From an uncultured Oscillospiraceae bacterium (lineage in GTDB: Bacteria; Bacillota; Clostridia; Oscillospirales; Ruminococcaceae), in contig CAJUHS010000012.1 in NCBI GenBank assembly GCA_910586535.1, forward strand, positions 33,710 through 97,709: a stretch of 64,000 nt of DNA, written 5' to 3'. How positions within the stretch are numbered: the first letter of the stretch is position 1; the number at the start of each line of letters is the position of its first letter. Shown here in pieces: positions 15,773 to 25,100 of the stretch. The translations under genes were made by a program, and so were the position numbers. The notes under the pieces are model-generated. The model did not search any database and was not told where the DNA came from. It worked only from the letters and a program-made list of their open reading frames with translations.

Positions 15773-16384
15773 TCACAGCAGACCTGTCCAGAAGCCTGCA
15801 AAAATAAACGTCGCGAGGCTGTCCGCAAGAGATGATACCATGAGAATTATTAACAGTATCACAAACTTTGTGATGTATAAACGAAAATCAATCGCTTCCC
15901 CAGAAACGGTTCTTCCGAAAACCGACAAAAAAATCTTCCCGGACAACTCCAAGGACTCCCGCGCAGCAATTATCAGCGCAAACGCAGACAGCACCGCTCC
16001 CGGAATAATAAGCACCGCTGACATTCCAACTCCCGCAAGTCCGAAACTTCCGTACATTCCCGAAAGTGACACTCCAGCGCCAAGTCCCCGGAAAGCAGGA
16101 ACCAGCAGCTCTATAGGCTGCGCCGCCGCGCTGAATCCAAGCCAGAAGCACGCAGTCAGAAGCAGAAACGCTCCAGAAAAGGAGTTTACAAGAGTTTCCC
16201 AGAAAGTATGGTTTAGTCTGCCAATGACAAAGCTTCCGGTAAGACCGTTAAGAGCGTCAAGCTGTTCCCCGCTCAGCGTTCCGTACAATATAACGCCGAG
16301 GAACACCCCTGCGAAATAAAGTGCGGCAAGCAGCGTCAGCCTCACGTCAGTTCTTTTTTTACGACCGATATTATTGTCCGTCAT
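15773..16384 (-). CDS. Stage II sporulation protein M-like membrane protein
   Basis: This 203-aa protein has about five hydrophobic segments and a charged N-terminus (NNIGRKKRTD). The pattern fits the SpoIIM/DUF95 family: an N-terminal FAGVFLGVILYG helix, a central ACFWLGFSAAAQPIELLVPAFRGLGAGV stretch and long C-terminal hydrophobic helices. SpoIIM acts with SpoIID and SpoIIP in septal peptidoglycan removal during engulfment. Its partners are not nearby. The assignment rests on topology and the central motif, so a generic DUF95 protein is possible. Confidence 0.65.
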   Translation of the reverse strand: MTDNNIGRKKRTDVRLTLLAALYFAGVFLGVILYGTLSGEQLDALNGLTGSFVIGRLNHTFWETLVNSFSGAFLLLTACFWLGFSAAAQPIELLVPAFRGLGAGVSLSGMYGSFGLAGVGMSAVLIIPGAVLSAFALIIAARESLELSGKIFLSVFGRTVSGEAIDFRLYITKFVILLIILMVSSLADSLATFIFAGFWTGLL

Positions 16385-16449
16385 AAAGACCGTCCTTTAC
16401 TTTTTATTGATAGTAAAGTCTATGCGGACAAGTCCTCTTTAAGAACAGA

Positions 16450-17250
16450 CTATTTCGACAGCTCGTAAGCACGTTTTGTGCAGCTTTCGCAGGCTTTCGT
16501 CACCGTTTCGGAAAGCTTACCTTTATAAAGCTCATCAAGTCCGGCAAGCGTAGTCCCTCCAGGACTGGACACCATTTTTATCAGCTCGTCAACAGTATAC
16601 CCAGAATCGGTGAGCATTTTCGCCGAACCCACAAGAGACTGCGCAAAAAGCTCTTTTGCAGCTGCTGCGTCTATGCCCGCCGAATCCGCATAATCTATAA
16701 AAGCCTTTGCAAACAGGTATATAAACGCAGGACTGCTTCCGTTTACTGCAATGATCTCTTTCATTTTGTTTTCGGGAACTACGGCAGTTTTTCCGCAGGA
16801 AGCAAAAATATTTTTAACAAACCCAAACTCATCGTCAGAAACGTTTTTGTTTCTTGAAATTGCGGAAGCTCCCTCGCCCAGCAGCAGCGGAGTATTTGGC
16901 ATTACCAGCACTACCTTTGCATCAGGCAAGGTTTTGGAGCAGATATATTCCGCGGTTATCCCCGCGCATATGGAAACAATTATCTTATCCGCCGTAACCG
17001 CTCCGCCGATCCTGTCCATTACGGTATCGAGCTGCTGAGGCTTTACCGCAAGAAAAACGTAATCACTCTTTTTAACAAGCTCCTTTTCGTCAGCGCATGG
17101 CGATACTCCGAACTCAGAAAGACGATCCAGCGCCTCACGCGAGAGATCGTAAGAAAAAAGAGACAATTCCCTGCCCTGCTCTGTACAGCGAATACCCTTG
17201 ATTATTGCGTAACCCATATTTCCCGCGCCGATAAATCCAACTGCCGCCAT
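16450..17250 (-). CDS. proC: Pyrroline-5-carboxylate reductase
   Basis: It reduces pyrroline-5-carboxylate to proline with NAD(P)H. The 266-aa protein starts with the dinucleotide-binding motif GFIGAGNMGYAIIKG and contains VFLAVKPQQLDTV and the ICAGITAEYI strand. The C-terminal signature LVGSAKMLTDSG...MVSSPGGTTLAGL is the P5CR dimer/active-site region. Length is normal. It is transcribed from a promoter divergent to hprK and may read into the SpoIIM-like gene. Confidence 0.95.
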   Translation of the reverse strand: MAAVGFIGAGNMGYAIIKGIRCTEQGRELSLFSYDLSREALDRLSEFGVSPCADEKELVKKSDYVFLAVKPQQLDTVMDRIGGAVTADKIIVSICAGITAEYICSKTLPDAKVVLVMPNTPLLLGEGASAISRNKNVSDDEFGFVKNIFASCGKTAVVPENKMKEIIAVNGSSPAFIYLFAKAFIDYADSAGIDAAAAKELFAQSLVGSAKMLTDSGYTVDELIKMVSSPGGTTLAGLDELYKGKLSETVTKACESCTKRAYELSK

Positions 17251-17286
17251 AACTTAGACTTCCTTTCAGAAACAGTTTACTGAAAT

Positions 17287-17315
17287 AGTATACAACAATT
17301 TGCACAAAAAAGCAA
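17287..17315 (-). promoter_or_regulatory. proC promoter (TTGCTT-N17-TATACT)
   Basis: The minus strand has TTGCTT (17315-17310), a 17-bp spacer and TATACT (17292-17287), about 37 bp from the proC start. Confidence 0.65.
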
Positions 17316-17377
17316 GCATTTTTTATATTTTAAGGCAAAATATTTTTACGGAAAATGTAAATAAAGTCTAACAGCAC

Positions 17378-17405
17378 TTGAAATTTTTCCAAAAAGATGT
17401 ATAAT
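17378..17405 (+). promoter_or_regulatory. hprK promoter (TTGAAA-N16-TATAAT)
   Basis: TTGAAA (17378-17383), a 16-bp spacer and TATAAT (17400-17405) read towards hprK, divergent to the proC promoter. It probably serves the hprK-PHP-murB-rapZ-whiA series. Confidence 0.8.
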
Positions 17406-17439
17406 AAAAGTAATTGTTTATCGAAAAGGAATGATTGGA

Positions 17440-18402
17440 ATGGCTGAAAAAAAATACAACGTAGACCTAAAAACGATTATTGAGGAATTTCATCTTGAAA
17501 CTATTTATCTTCCCGAAGATTCGGCAAAGCTGACAGTAAACGAAACGGATCTTAACCGCCCGGGACTTCAGCTTATGGGATTTTATGAATATTTCAACAA
17601 CGAACGTATCCAGATAGTGGGAAAAATGGAATTCGCCTACATGGCTACCATTGAGGAGGACGTGCGCCGTGAACGTCTTGATATGCTTTTTGCGCAGCAT
17701 ATCCCTGCTCTTATCATTACACGTGAACTGCCGTATTTCCCGGAAATGGTCGATCTGGCACAAAAGTACGAAGTACCTCTGCTCAGAAGCAAGGACAGCA
17801 CATCCAGCTTCATGGCTGCGCTGATAGCGTTCCTTAATCTGCACCTTGCTCCCCGTATCACACGTCACGGAGTGCTTATTGAAGTATACGGCGAGGGTAT
17901 GCTCATACTTGGCGAAAGCGGCGTTGGCAAAAGCGAGACCGCCGTTGAGCTTATTAAGCGGGGACACCGTCTTGTCGCCGACGATGCTGTAGAGATCAGG
18001 AGAGTGTCCAACATAAGTCTTGTGGGCTCGTCTCCGGAAAACATCAGGCATTTTTTAGAAATCCGCGGTATAGGTATCGTCAATGCACGTCGTCTGTTCG
18101 GCATGGGTGCGATCAAAGTAACGGAAAAGATCGACATGATCGTCGAACTTGAGCCATGGGACAGCGAAAAGGTCTACGACCGCATGGGCGTAGACAACGA
18201 GTACACCTCTATTCTCGGGGTAAAAGTGCCGTGCAGCACTATTCCCGTTAAGCCAGGACGAAATCTTGCAGTAATTCTTGAGGTTGCCGCTATGAACAAC
18301 CGTCAGAAGAAAATGGGATACAATGCCGCTCAGGAGCTGCTTGACAATCTTGGTCTCGACATGGATCGCAAGGAAACCATAAAAAAATGGGATATTTATT
18401 GA
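17440..18402 (+). CDS. hprK: HPr kinase/phosphorylase
   Basis: It phosphorylates Ser46 of HPr, the signal that activates CcpA-type catabolite repression in Firmicutes, and also reverses the reaction. The N-terminal domain is followed by Walker A GESGVGKSETAVEL (about residue 158), the VADDAVEI strand, and the HprK signature EIRGIGIVNARRLFG (about residue 205). The second ATG (17440, 320 aa) is preferred; the ATG at 17431 almost touches AAAGGA. The window also holds pfkA, pyk and cellobiose phosphorylase, typical targets of carbon control. Confidence 0.95.
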   Translation: MAEKKYNVDLKTIIEEFHLETIYLPEDSAKLTVNETDLNRPGLQLMGFYEYFNNERIQIVGKMEFAYMATIEEDVRRERLDMLFAQHIPALIITRELPYFPEMVDLAQKYEVPLLRSKDSTSSFMAALIAFLNLHLAPRITRHGVLIEVYGEGMLILGESGVGKSETAVELIKRGHRLVADDAVEIRRVSNISLVGSSPENIRHFLEIRGIGIVNARRLFGMGAIKVTEKIDMIVELEPWDSEKVYDRMGVDNEYTSILGVKVPCSTIPVKPGRNLAVILEVAAMNNRQKKMGYNAAQELLDNLGLDMDRKETIKKWDIY

Positions 18403-18436
18403 TTCATAATAAATCATATAAAAGGAATTACCGAAA

Positions 18437-19168
18437 ATGAAAATAATTGCAGACCTGCATACTCACACCGTTGCTTCCACACACGCATATTCAACGGTGC
18501 TTGAAAACGCACGTTACGCCGCAGACGCAGGACTTTCCGCACTGGCGGTAACCGACCACACTCCAGCCTCCACGGACGGTCCTCATGTGTGGCATTTTCA
18601 CAATCTGCACAAGGCTCTGCCGCGGGAGCTGTTCGGGGTGAAGCTTATGTTCGGCGCAGAATCCAGCATAATCGATTATGACGGCACTATTGACTTTCCA
18701 GCTGAGGAATGCGCCGCGCTGGACTGGATAATAGCGTCCATACATCGAAACCACTTGAAAAAAACTGCGCCGGACGAGATAACGCGGCTATATCTCGGCG
18801 TTGCAGAAAATCCTCTTGTGGACGTTATCGGTCACTGCGCCACCGTAGGATATGAGTTCGACTATGATAAATGCCTGAAAAAATTTAAAGAATACGGAAA
18901 GCTTGTGGAAATAAACGAAAGCTCCATTATATGGAAAAACACCTCGGACAACTACCGTGAAATTATCCGTTTATGTAAAAAGTATGAGGTTCCCGTTGTT
19001 GTAAATTCAGACGCGCATTTCTGCGGACTGGTGGGAAAATTTGACAGAGCTATTGCTCTGATGGAGGAACAGGGTTTTCCCGAAGAGCTTGTGGTAAATT
19101 CGGATACAGATAGGTTTTTCAAGTTTATTTCCGCCCAAAAGGGCAATATTTTTACAGGCAAAGCATAA
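18437..19168 (+). CDS. PHP-domain phosphatase/phosphoesterase
   Basis: This 243-aa single-domain PHP protein (YcdX-like) has metal-binding motifs in order: DLHTHTVAST (H-x-H), AVTDHTPAS, GAESSIID, ASIHRNH, IGHCATVG and NSDAHFCG. Such proteins bind a trinuclear metal cluster and hydrolyse phosphoesters; the physiological substrate is unknown. It sits 34 bp after hprK and 36 bp before murB, in the same direction, as in related Clostridia. Confidence 0.85.
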   Translation: MKIIADLHTHTVASTHAYSTVLENARYAADAGLSALAVTDHTPASTDGPHVWHFHNLHKALPRELFGVKLMFGAESSIIDYDGTIDFPAEECAALDWIIASIHRNHLKKTAPDEITRLYLGVAENPLVDVIGHCATVGYEFDYDKCLKKFKEYGKLVEINESSIIWKNTSDNYREIIRLCKKYEVPVVVNSDAHFCGLVGKFDRAIALMEEQGFPEELVVNSDTDRFFKFISAQKGNIFTGKA

Positions 19169-19209
19169 ACTATACAGATATACAACCAATCGGAAACGTA
19201 GGTGTGAAA

Positions 19210-20127
19210 ATGAACGGTACAAATGAAGTATGCGAGGCAGCAAAGTCACTTGGTTGCAGCGTGAAGATAAACGAAGAACTTAAAAACCACACTACCTTTA
19301 AGATAGGGGGACGGTGCGACGCTCTTATAGGCTTGCAGGGAGAAGAAAGCTGCCGCAAACTGATTCCACTTGCTGAAAAGCTGAACGTGCCGTATTATAT
19401 TTTCGGCAAGGGTTCTAATCTTATTGTGGATTCCGACGGAATAAGCGGTATCGTTTTTCAGTTTGGTAAAGGTAACGCTGAGATGACCTCCGATACTAAT
19501 GTCCTCATCTGCGGAGCGGGAGCTACTCTTACAGCAATATGCAATTTTGCGCTGGAACTCGGACTTTCGGGCATAGAGTTTGCATATGGGATACCCGGTA
19601 CTCTCGGGGGCGCGGTTTTCATGAATGCGGGAGCTTACGGCGGCGAGATGAAACAGGTAATACAAACCGTCCGTGCTATGGACAGAAAAACAGGCGAGGT
19701 AAGGGTCTACAGCGAAAAAGAGTGTGATTTTTCCTATCGTCACAGCCGTTTTACAGAAAGCGGCGAGATTATCCTCTCTGCGGAAATTGCTCTGGAAAAC
19801 GGAGACAAAACGGAGATAAAGGATAAAATGGACGAACTTATGGAAAAGCGCCGCTCCAAGCAACCATTGGAGTATCCCAGCGCAGGAAGCACATTCAAAC
19901 GTCCGGAGGGTAGCTATGCCTCACTTCTGATAGAGCAGTGCGGACTGAAAGGCGTTTATGTTGGAGACGCAGAGGTCAGCACAAAGCACAGCGGCTTCAT
20001 CATCAACAAGGGAAACGCTGATTTTTCACAGCTCATGGAACTGATACAAATCGTAAAAAACACTGTAAAGGAAAAAACCGGATGCGTTCTCGAATGCGAA
20101 CCGCTTATAATAACGGATAAAAAATAA
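19210..20127 (+). CDS. murB: UDP-N-acetylenolpyruvoylglucosamine reductase
   Basis: This FAD enzyme reduces UDP-GlcNAc-enolpyruvate to UDP-MurNAc with NADPH, the second committed step of peptidoglycan synthesis. The FAD domain opens HTTFKIGGRCDALIGL and has FGKGSNLIVDSDG and IEFAYGIPGTLGGAVFMNAGAYGGE. The catalytic region includes CDFSYRHSRF, YPSAGSTFKRPEGSYAS and the C-terminal VLECEPLII. The ATG at 19210 (305 aa) is chosen; a GTG lies two codons upstream. It precedes rapZ by 47 bp. Confidence 0.95.
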   Translation: MNGTNEVCEAAKSLGCSVKINEELKNHTTFKIGGRCDALIGLQGEESCRKLIPLAEKLNVPYYIFGKGSNLIVDSDGISGIVFQFGKGNAEMTSDTNVLICGAGATLTAICNFALELGLSGIEFAYGIPGTLGGAVFMNAGAYGGEMKQVIQTVRAMDRKTGEVRVYSEKECDFSYRHSRFTESGEIILSAEIALENGDKTEIKDKMDELMEKRRSKQPLEYPSAGSTFKRPEGSYASLLIEQCGLKGVYVGDAEVSTKHSGFIINKGNADFSQLMELIQIVKNTVKEKTGCVLECEPLIITDKK

Positions 20128-20174
20128 AAAAGATACGGGAAGCATACGCTGTCAACCAAAAGGAGGAATCCAAT

Positions 20175-21035
20175 ATGAAATTTCTGATAGTAACAGGACT
20201 TTCGGGCTCTGGAAAATCGGGCGCAGTAAACGTTCTGGAGGACATAGGCTACTACTGCATAGATAATATTCCTCCCCAGCTTATCCCCAAATTTGCGGAA
20301 ATATGCATTGCCAACGGTCAGATGAAAAAAGTCGCGATCGTTACCGATATCCGCGGCGGAGAGCTTTTCTTAGAGCTTGATGAGGGTCTGTCATATTTGC
20401 AGGACAACGGACTTGAAACATCAATCCTTTTTCTGGACGCAAGCGACGAGGTGCTGATAAAGCGCTACAAAGAAACTCGACGCAAGCACCCTCTTGACGA
20501 ACAGAGCCACGGAAGTCTGCAAAAAGCGATAAATACCGAGCGGGAAGTTCTTTCGTCGGTACGCGAAAAGGCTGATTACTACATAGACACCTCCGACCTG
20601 TCCATGAATCAGCTAAAGGAGACTGTCTATTCCCTTTTTCTGGACAATCCCAATGACAGCATGGTCATCAAAGTAATGTCTTTCGGCTACAAATACGGCG
20701 TGTCCCGCGAAGCCGATCTGATCTTTGACGTAAGATGTCTACCAAATCCGTTCTATATTCCCGAGCTGAAAAAACACACCGGTCTTGAAAGCTGTGTGAG
20801 TGACTATGTTCTGAGCTTTGAACAATCTGGTACTCTGATAAAAAAACTTGAAGATCTGCTGGATTTTCTTATACCGCTCTATATCCACGAGGGCAAGAGC
20901 CAACTTGTGGTATCATTTGGCTGCACGGGAGGAAAGCACCGCAGCGTTACATTTGCGGAAGCTGTCTATAAGTACCTGAAAGACAAGGGCTTGAAGTGCA
21001 GAATAAGCCACCGCGATATTGAAAAGGACAGATAA
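20175..21035 (+). CDS. rapZ: RNase adapter/nucleotide-binding protein RapZ (YvcJ)
   Basis: This 286-aa P-loop protein has VTGLSGSGKSGAVNVLEDIG (Walker A) at the N-terminus, CIDNIPPQLIPKF next and the C-terminal signature GCTGGKHRSVTFAE. In E. coli RapZ binds GlmZ/GlmY RNAs; in Firmicutes YvcJ is a GTP/ATP-hydrolysing protein linked to competence and cell-envelope metabolism. A strong AAGGAGGAATCC precedes it. It lies between murB and whiA, 15 bp before whiA. The usual third member, yvcK, is missing between them. Confidence 0.95.
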   Translation: MKFLIVTGLSGSGKSGAVNVLEDIGYYCIDNIPPQLIPKFAEICIANGQMKKVAIVTDIRGGELFLELDEGLSYLQDNGLETSILFLDASDEVLIKRYKETRRKHPLDEQSHGSLQKAINTEREVLSSVREKADYYIDTSDLSMNQLKETVYSLFLDNPNDSMVIKVMSFGYKYGVSREADLIFDVRCLPNPFYIPELKKHTGLESCVSDYVLSFEQSGTLIKKLEDLLDFLIPLYIHEGKSQLVVSFGCTGGKHRSVTFAEAVYKYLKDKGLKCRISHRDIEKDR

Positions 21036-21050
21036 AAGGAATGTTATAAA

Positions 21051-21968
21051 ATGTCATTTTCCTATTCAGTAAAAAAAGAGCTTTGCTCGGTCATAACCGA
21101 CAAAGACAGAAAATATTGCTGCCTGTACGGTATGCTGCTGTTCTGCAAAAGCTTCACGCCCGATTCTATCATTTTTCAAACTGAAAACGATCTTGTATGC
21201 AGGCTTTTCCTAAGTCTTGCCGATGACGTTATCGGAGGTACCGAAATTGCCGATGTGAACGTTACCGAAAAGAAAAACGGAGTTTCTCTGTACTCCCTTA
21301 GTATTCCATCGGAGCATTACCGCGAGGAGATCATCTACCGCTACAGAATCTCCAGCAGAACGCTTATACACCGAATACAAACAGACATTATAGACAACAA
21401 CAGCGTATTTGCCTTTATCGCCGGAGCATTCCTTTCCTGCGGAAGTATAACCGAGCCTATCAAAGAATATCATCTGGAATTTGCGGTACCATATTACGAT
21501 CTTACGCAGGACTTACTGATTCTGCTCACCTCGGTTGGTATAAACGCAAAATACACCGAAAGAAAAAATGCATATGTCATTTACCTGAAAGACAGCGAGT
21601 CCATAGAAGACCTGCTTACTCTTATGGGAGCGACCATGAGCAGCATCGACCTTATGAACGTGAAGATATATAAGGATGTACGGAACAAGGCAAACCGTAT
21701 TGCAAACTGCGATTCAGCCAATATCGAGCGAACTCTGAAAGCTTCGGAGCGTCAGATAACGGACATTGAGTATATCATGGCGACAGAGGGGCTTGACAGT
21801 CTTTCCCCCGAACTCAGAAACGCGGCGGAGATACGTCTTGAAAATCCTGACGTTTCGCTGAAAGAACTCGGCGAAATGCTGGACAAGCCTGTTGGTCGTT
21901 CCGGAGCAAATCATCGTCTGAAAAAGCTTTCCGAGATCGCGGAAAGGATAAGAGCGGAAAGGAATTAA
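21051..21968 (+). CDS. whiA: DNA-binding protein WhiA
   Basis: WhiA is a conserved Gram-positive regulator with a homing-endonuclease-like N-terminal domain (FSYSVKKELCSV, FIAGAFLSCGSI) and a C-terminal helix-turn-helix (SLKELGEMLDKPVGRSGANHRLKKL). In Streptomyces it controls sporulation genes; in Bacillus it affects division and chromosome segregation. The 305-aa length is typical. It closes the hprK-PHP-murB-rapZ-whiA block. Confidence 0.95.
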   Translation: MSFSYSVKKELCSVITDKDRKYCCLYGMLLFCKSFTPDSIIFQTENDLVCRLFLSLADDVIGGTEIADVNVTEKKNGVSLYSLSIPSEHYREEIIYRYRISSRTLIHRIQTDIIDNNSVFAFIAGAFLSCGSITEPIKEYHLEFAVPYYDLTQDLLILLTSVGINAKYTERKNAYVIYLKDSESIEDLLTLMGATMSSIDLMNVKIYKDVRNKANRIANCDSANIERTLKASERQITDIEYIMATEGLDSLSPELRNAAEIRLENPDVSLKELGEMLDKPVGRSGANHRLKKLSEIAERIRAERN

Positions 21969-21980
21969 AAGGAGCTTATT

Positions 21981-22060
21981 ATGAAATGAAGGTTTTACTT
22001 ACATCATGCAAACCGGAAACAGATAATATCCGCAATAAGTTTATAGATATACTATATGAA
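21981..22060 (+). pseudogene. Possible 5' remnant of a small gene between whiA and dnaE
   Basis: AAAGGAG with 7-nt spacing leads to ATG AAA TGA, an immediate stop. One frame over, an ATG at 21986 begins MKVLLTSCKPETDNIRNKFI, which resembles the N-terminus of S51-like peptidases (MK-LLTS-x-N-I-F). Similarity stops after about 25 codons and the frame then runs into dnaE. It could be a decayed gene start or coincidence. The rest of the 155-bp gap shows nothing else. Confidence 0.25.
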
Positions 22061-22124
22061 ACCGTCGGAAGTCAAGGCAATTTTTATTCCCACCGTCTTA
22101 TATTATTGAGTAAAGGAGATAGCT

Positions 22125-25100
22125 ATGGGCTTCGTTCATCTTCATCTTCACAGCGAATACAGTCTGCTTGACGGAGCGTGCCGTATCGGACAGCTTGTCT
22201 CCCGTGCAAAGGAAATTGGACAGACCGCTGTCGCTGTTACAGACCACGGCTGTATGTACGCAGCCGTGGATTTTTATAATGAAGCTGTATCCCAAGGAAT
22301 AAAGCCGATAATAGGCTGCGAAGTGTACGTGGCTCCGAGAACGAGGTTTGACAAAATTCACGGTCAGGACAATAAACCATATCATCTTGTTCTCCTTTGC
22401 AAAGACAATGAGGGATACCGAAACCTTATAAAGCTTGTTTCACTTGGCTACACCGAGGGCTTTTACAGCAAGCCTCGGGTCGACGTTGAGCTCCTTGAAA
22501 AATATCATGAGGGACTTATCGCGCTGTCCGGCTGTCTTGCTGGGGAAATCCCACGCAAACTTTCCAACGGTGAATACGACAACGCCAAAGCTGTAGCTTT
22601 GAAGTATCTTGAAATTTTCGGTAATGACAATTACTATATAGAAGTTCAGAACCACGATATTTCCGAGGAAATACGCATACTCCCGCTTTTGTACAGACTT
22701 TCTGCGGAAACAGGTATTCCTCTTGCGGCAACAAACGACGCTCACTATATTCTGAAAGAAGACGCTGAAGTACAGCGGGTGCTTATCGCCATACAAACCA
22801 ATACTCCGCTGGGCGAGCCTAACCCCATGCTTTTCCCTACAGACGAGTTCTATATAAAGTCCGAGGAAGAAATGCGGCGGCTTTTCGCAAACGTCCCCCA
22901 TGCTGTGGATAATACTGCTCTGATAGCGGAACGGTGCAACGTCACTTTTGAATTCGGCAAGCTTCTTCTTCCCGAATTTACCGCCGAAGGAGTCACTGAC
23001 AACGTTTCATACTTTACAGATTTGTGCCGAAAAGGACTGAAAAAGCGTTACGACGAAAATCCTCCTGCGGAGTACTCCGAAAGGCTTGACTACGAGCTTG
23101 GCGTAATAATCAAAATGGGTTATGTTGACTACTTTCTCATTGTGTGGGACTTTATCCGCTACGCCCGCGAACAAGGCATTCCGGTTGGTCCGGGCAGAGG
23201 TTCCGGAGCGGGAAGCATTGCAGCCTACTGTATTGGCATAACCTCAGTAGACCCTATGAAGTACGGTCTGCTGTTTGAGAGGTTCCTCAATCCCGAAAGA
23301 GTGTCTATGCCCGATTTCGACATTGACTTCTGCTATGAGGGCAGACAGCGGGTAATTGATTATGTTGTAAAAAAATACGGCGATGACAGGGTCGCTCAGA
23401 TAATAACCTTTGGTACAATGGCGGCCAAGGGCGCGGTGCGTGACGTAGCGCGTGTAATGGGTATACCATATCAAGCGGCGGACAAGGTGTCAAAGCTTAT
23501 TCCATACGGACTGCACGTTACTCTTGACGGCGCACTTAAAGAAAACGGCGATCTTATGGCTCTCTACAAAAGCGACAGTACCGTCAGCAAACTCATAGAC
23601 ACAGCAAGAAAAATAGAGGGAATGCCCCGTCATGCATCCACACATGCTGCGGGTGTAGTGATATGTCCCGCACCGGTCAGCAATTACGTTCCCGTACAAA
23701 AGAACGGAGACGTTACAGTAACCCAATACACCATGACTGCTCTGGAACGTTTGGGACTGCTGAAAATGGATTTTCTCGGTCTGAGGAACCTGACCGTTAT
23801 ACGCGACGCCTCAGATTTTATCCGCAGGACAAATCCCGACTTCGATATAAACAAAATACCAATAGACGACCCAGAAGTGTACGAAATGCTGTCCCAGGGA
23901 CAGACTACGGGAGTTTTCCAGTTTGAAAGTGCGGGCATACGGCAGGTTCTGATGCGGCTGAGACCCGAATCCATTGAGGACATTATAGCCGTTCTGTCCC
24001 TGTACCGCCCCGGACCTATGGACAGCATACCGCGGTACATCGAGTGCCGCCACAACCCGCAGAAGGTTACCTTTAGACACCCCATATTAAAAAGCATTTT
24101 GGACGTTACCTACGGCTGCATAGTTTACCAGGAGCAGGTAATGGAGATATGCCGCAAAATGGCGGGATATTCCTACGGCAGAGCGGATCTTGTCCGCCGA
24201 GCAATGGCAAAGAAAAAGACAGCCGAAATGCTGAAGGAACGCGGTATCTTTGTTGAGGGAGCATCTAAAAACGGCGTATCCGAAAAAATTGCCAATGAAA
24301 TATTTGACGAAATGGAAAGCTTTGCCTCCTATGCGTTCAATAAGTCCCATGCGGCGGCTTATGCTCATGTCTCATACCAGACGGCATATTTAAGACATTA
24401 CTATTTCAAGGACTACATGGCTGCGCTTATGTCAGCTTTCCTTGACAGCACAGGAAAGATCCTTGAGTATGCCTCGGAGTGTTCTAAAAACGGATTAAAA
24501 ATTTTAAGTCCCGATGTTAACGAAAGCAGTTTTGGTTTTTTCCCAGCGGAAAACGGCATACGCTTTGCGCTGCTTGCAGTGAAAAATCTGGGGTACAACT
24601 CTATACGTGACCTTTTAAACGAACGTGAAAAGGGCGGTATGTTCAAGTCCCTGAACGATTTCTGCAAGCGTATAGGAGGCAGAGACCTGAATCAGCGCGC
24701 TATTGAAAGTCTGATAAAATGCGGCTCTCTGGACTGCTTCGGATACAGCCGCAGAGAAATGCTGGAGAACTACGATAAAATTTTCGGCTCTGTTCAAGGG
24801 TACTCTCTGAAAAACATGGAGGGACAAATAAACTTTTTTGATACAGATAATAACAACGACGAAAACAGCAATTCGTTTTCTTTTGAAAGACTTCCCGAAT
24901 ATCCCCTTGCTGTCAGGCTTGAAATGGAAAAAGAGATCACAGGCGCGTACCTTTCGGGGCATCCGCTGGAAGATTACAGTCCCTATTCAAAGCTTTGCGG
25001 TATGACTGATATTGCACGTCTTTACGACGAGCTTAATCCGCCAAAAGACGGGAGTGAAATTTCTCTGTTCTGCACCTTGCAGGGCGTAAAGCTTTACACA

